Assembly: GCA_947629735.1 (NCBI GenBank)
Contig: CANREX010000021.1
Coordinates: 1-15,205, forward strand
Source of the DNA: an uncultured Clostridia bacterium
Lineage (GTDB): Bacteria > Bacillota > Clostridia > Christensenellales > Borkfalkiaceae
DNA length: 15,205 nucleotides
Direction: 5' to 3'
The translations under genes were made by a program, and so were the position numbers. Numbering within the stretch: position 1 is the stretch's first letter; every line of letters starts with the position of its first letter. The notes under the pieces are model-generated. The model saw only the letters and a program-made list of their open reading frames with translations, had not been told where the DNA came from and searched no databases. Shown piece by piece: positions 14,182-15,205 of the stretch.

Positions 14182-14219
14182 TTCCCCACAAATCGCAGCT
14201 TAGCGAGATTTGTGGGGAA
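14182..14219 (-). terminator. Hairpin between tRNA-Val and tRNA-Ala
   Basis: The arms TTCCCCACAAATC (14182-14194) and its complement (14207-14219) give 13 bp, with further TCGC/GCGA pairing in the loop. It has no good T-run on the minus strand, so it may be a weak terminator or a processing signal. An additional 11-bp hairpin at 14243-14266 lies closer to the tRNA-Val end. Confidence 0.5.
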
Positions 14220-14289
14220 AGGAGCGGCAACGGAGCGCACTTGCGGTTTGTGTTTACACGAACCGCTCAAAGCGGAGTTTGTCGCGACG

Positions 14290-14366
14290 TGGTGGGAACA
14301 ACAGGACTTGAACCTGTGACCTTTTGCATGTCAAGCAAACGCTCTAACCAACTGAGCTATGCCCCC
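14290..14366 (-). tRNA. tRNA-Val (anticodon GAC)
   Basis: 74 bases plus encoded CCA. Acceptor GGGGGCA pairs with TGTTCCC through two G-U pairs. D-arm is GCTC..GAGC, anticodon stem TTTGC/GCAAA with loop TTGACAT, and T-arm ACAGG-TTCAAGT-CCTGT. No clear promoter is seen just upstream, so it may be read from the tmRNA promoter. Confidence 0.97.
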
Positions 14367-14469
14367 ATAAAGCACGGTAATCAACCTTATTTTCTGCCCT
14401 ACACCACTTCGTCGGTGTCATGAGTATTAAAAATTATCCAAAACGCCGCTTTGCAAACTTCCCTGAGGA

Positions 14470-14506
14470 CTCCAAAAAAGATTTGCTCTGCAAAGATTTT
14501 TTGGAG
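14470..14506 (-). terminator. Hairpin upstream of tRNA-Val, possible second tmRNA terminator
   Basis: Outer stem CTCCAAAAAA/TTTTTTGGAG (10 bp), then a symmetric two-base internal loop, then TTTGC/GCAAA with a 3-base loop. On the minus strand the T-run lies within the 3' arm. On the plus strand the internal loop would be tandem G-A pairs. Confidence 0.55.
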
Positions 14507-14532
14507 AAAGGAGCAACCTGCGTAAAAGGCGT

Positions 14533-14556
14533 GGTTTTGGCGCTTACGCCAAAACC
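14533..14556 (-). terminator. Probable terminator of tmRNA
   Basis: The 10-bp stem GGTTTTGGCG / CGCCAAAACC (14533-14542, 14547-14556) lies 27 bases after the tmRNA CCA end. On the minus strand it is followed by ACGCCTTTTACGC, only a modest T-run. Confidence 0.6.
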
Positions 14557-14583
14557 CGCAAACGGCGCAGCGTTGCGACGCGG

Positions 14584-14974
14584 TGGTGGAGCTGCGGGGA
14601 CTTGCACCCCGGTCTTACAAAGTTCGGACGTGATTTCTACATACTTAGTCAGCCTACAATCTTACCCGAAGAGCGCCGACAGACGGGCAACAAATCGGGG
14701 CAAACCGTTTAAATCTGCCTAAAACGCACGGTTAAGCGCAGTAGACAGTTCCGCATAAAATAGCGCCGCAATGCACTCCGCGGCGGAGAAACACGCGACG
14801 GACGGCGTAAGTTACGCCGCGCAAGCTACGCTCTGCGCACCGAAGGTGGGGAAAGCGATAACTTTGTTAGAATTCTTAGATTCTGCGTTTAAATTTAATT
14901 TTCCGTTTTTACAAAGCCGAGCCTTTGGTATGCTTACGACGTCTCCCCTTTGCAATCGAAACTGAAACAGCCCC
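14584..14974 (-). ncRNA. ssrA: Transfer-messenger RNA (tmRNA)
   Basis: Rescues stalled ribosomes with SmpB, adding a degradation tag. The 5' end GGGGCTG (14968-14974) pairs with CAGCTCC before the discriminator A and encoded CCA (14584-14586), including the G3-U70 pair needed for alanine charging. AGTTTCGATTGC follows the 5' end as in other tmRNAs. The T-arm is CGGGG-TGCAAGT-CCCCG, with G instead of the usual T at loop position 55. The tag frame is 14886-14812: resume codon GCA, with A at -4 as in E. coli, then a 24-residue tag AESKNSNKVIAFPTFGAQSV-ACAA (hyphen added) and TAA, which lies in a GGCGTAA/TTACGCC hairpin. Length is 391 bases, normal for one-piece tmRNA. It has its own promoter at 15005-15033. 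Confidence 0.96.
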
Positions 14975-15004
14975 GTTGCGCAGAAATCATACCGTCCGAA
15001 TAAT

Positions 15005-15033
15005 ATTATACGAAAAATACGCAATAAAATCAA
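15005..15033 (-). promoter_or_regulatory. Promoter of tmRNA
   Basis: On the minus strand TTGATT (15028-15033) and TATAAT (15005-15010) have a 17-base spacer. The predicted start is near 14998, about 24 bases before the mature tmRNA 5' end, so RNase P-type trimming is expected. Confidence 0.85.
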
Positions 15034-15071
15034 GCTAAATTCAAGTAATTTTTTAATGCCCCGATAATTAT

Positions 15072-15100
15072 TTGACACGCGCGCTTTTTCGTGCTATTAT
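15072..15100 (+). promoter_or_regulatory. Promoter of tRNA-Ala(CGC)
   Basis: TTGACA (15072-15077) and TATTAT (15095-15100) have a 17-base spacer. The start is expected near 15107, leaving a leader of about 27 bases. It diverges from the tmRNA promoter 38 bases away. Confidence 0.87.
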
Positions 15101-15133
15101 TTAACCGTTACGGGGGTTCGTAAAATTTAATAT

Positions 15134-15205
15134 GGGGATATAGCACAGTTGGTAGCGCGATACGTTCGCAACGTATAGGTCAGGGGTTCGAATCCCCTTA
15201 TCTCC
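15134..15205 (+). tRNA. tRNA-Ala (anticodon CGC), 3' end cut by the window
   Basis: Positions 1-72 of the tRNA are present; the discriminator base and CCA lie beyond the window. Acceptor GGGGATA pairs with TATCTCC including G3-U70. Anticodon loop TTCGCAA sits in stem ATACG/CGTAT, and the T-arm is AGGGG-TTCGAAT-CCCCT. The D-stem GCAC/GCGC has an A12-C23 mismatch. Confidence 0.93.

Noticed and set aside
14812..15078. 88-residue minus-strand open frame
   Set aside because: Its end is the tmRNA tag and its start runs through the tmRNA promoter; it is not a separate gene.

Overview
The window looks like a chromosomal piece of a Bacillota genome, most likely an uncultured Clostridia-type bacterium. 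This is an inference from several things: Gram-positive-style lipoproteins, InlB/GLUG-type surface repeats, strong AGGAGG ribosome sites, consensus sigma-A promoters with 17-bp spacers, CCA-encoding tRNA genes and a one-piece tmRNA. GC content is moderate, with GC-rich coding regions and AT-rich control regions. No phage, transposase, CRISPR or defence gene is visible.

Region 1 (1-9420) is one long plus-strand operon. It opens with the 3' part of a surface protein with InlB-like and GLUG-like repeats, whose stop overlaps the next start (ATGA). A complete oligopeptide ABC importer follows: lipoprotein OppA, permeases OppB and OppC, and ATPases OppD and OppF. The operon closes with an 82-residue protein with one C-terminal membrane segment. 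A strong hairpin lies between oppA and oppB and probably sets the ratio of binding protein to permease. A 20-bp hairpin terminator closes the operon. Several importer subunits carry unusual extra sequence: about 275 residues inside OppA, about 65 inside OppD and a histone-H1-like tail of about 215 residues on OppF.

Region 2 (9421-9906) is non-coding and repeat-rich. It holds 33-bp tandem repeats, an imperfect palindromic element of the GTCATTC..GAATGAC type and a GC-rich hairpin, followed by a consensus promoter. Region 3 (9907-12220) is a two-gene unit: a GT28/MGDG-synthase-like glycosyltransferase, probably for membrane glycolipid, and an unrecognised lipoprotein.

Region 4 (12193-13850) holds a small heat-shock protein and a membrane-anchored XRE-type regulator, both on the minus strand. 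Diverging from the regulator is a 54-residue YjzC-like protein. The last two share a compact divergent promoter region with repeated GTCAC motifs.

Region 5 (13850-15205) is a stable-RNA cluster. On the minus strand are tRNA-Ala(GGC), tRNA-Val(GAC) and tmRNA (ssrA) with a readable 24-residue tag. On the plus strand is tRNA-Ala(CGC), which reaches the window edge. Divergent consensus promoters serve the tmRNA and the last tRNA. Hairpins and a diverged, pyrimidine-rich repeat follow the three minus-strand RNA genes.

No clearly new multi-gene system is evident. The best candidates for novelty are the OppF tail, the large OppA insertion, the tmRNA tag ending, and the coupling of a surface repeat protein to the peptide importer.
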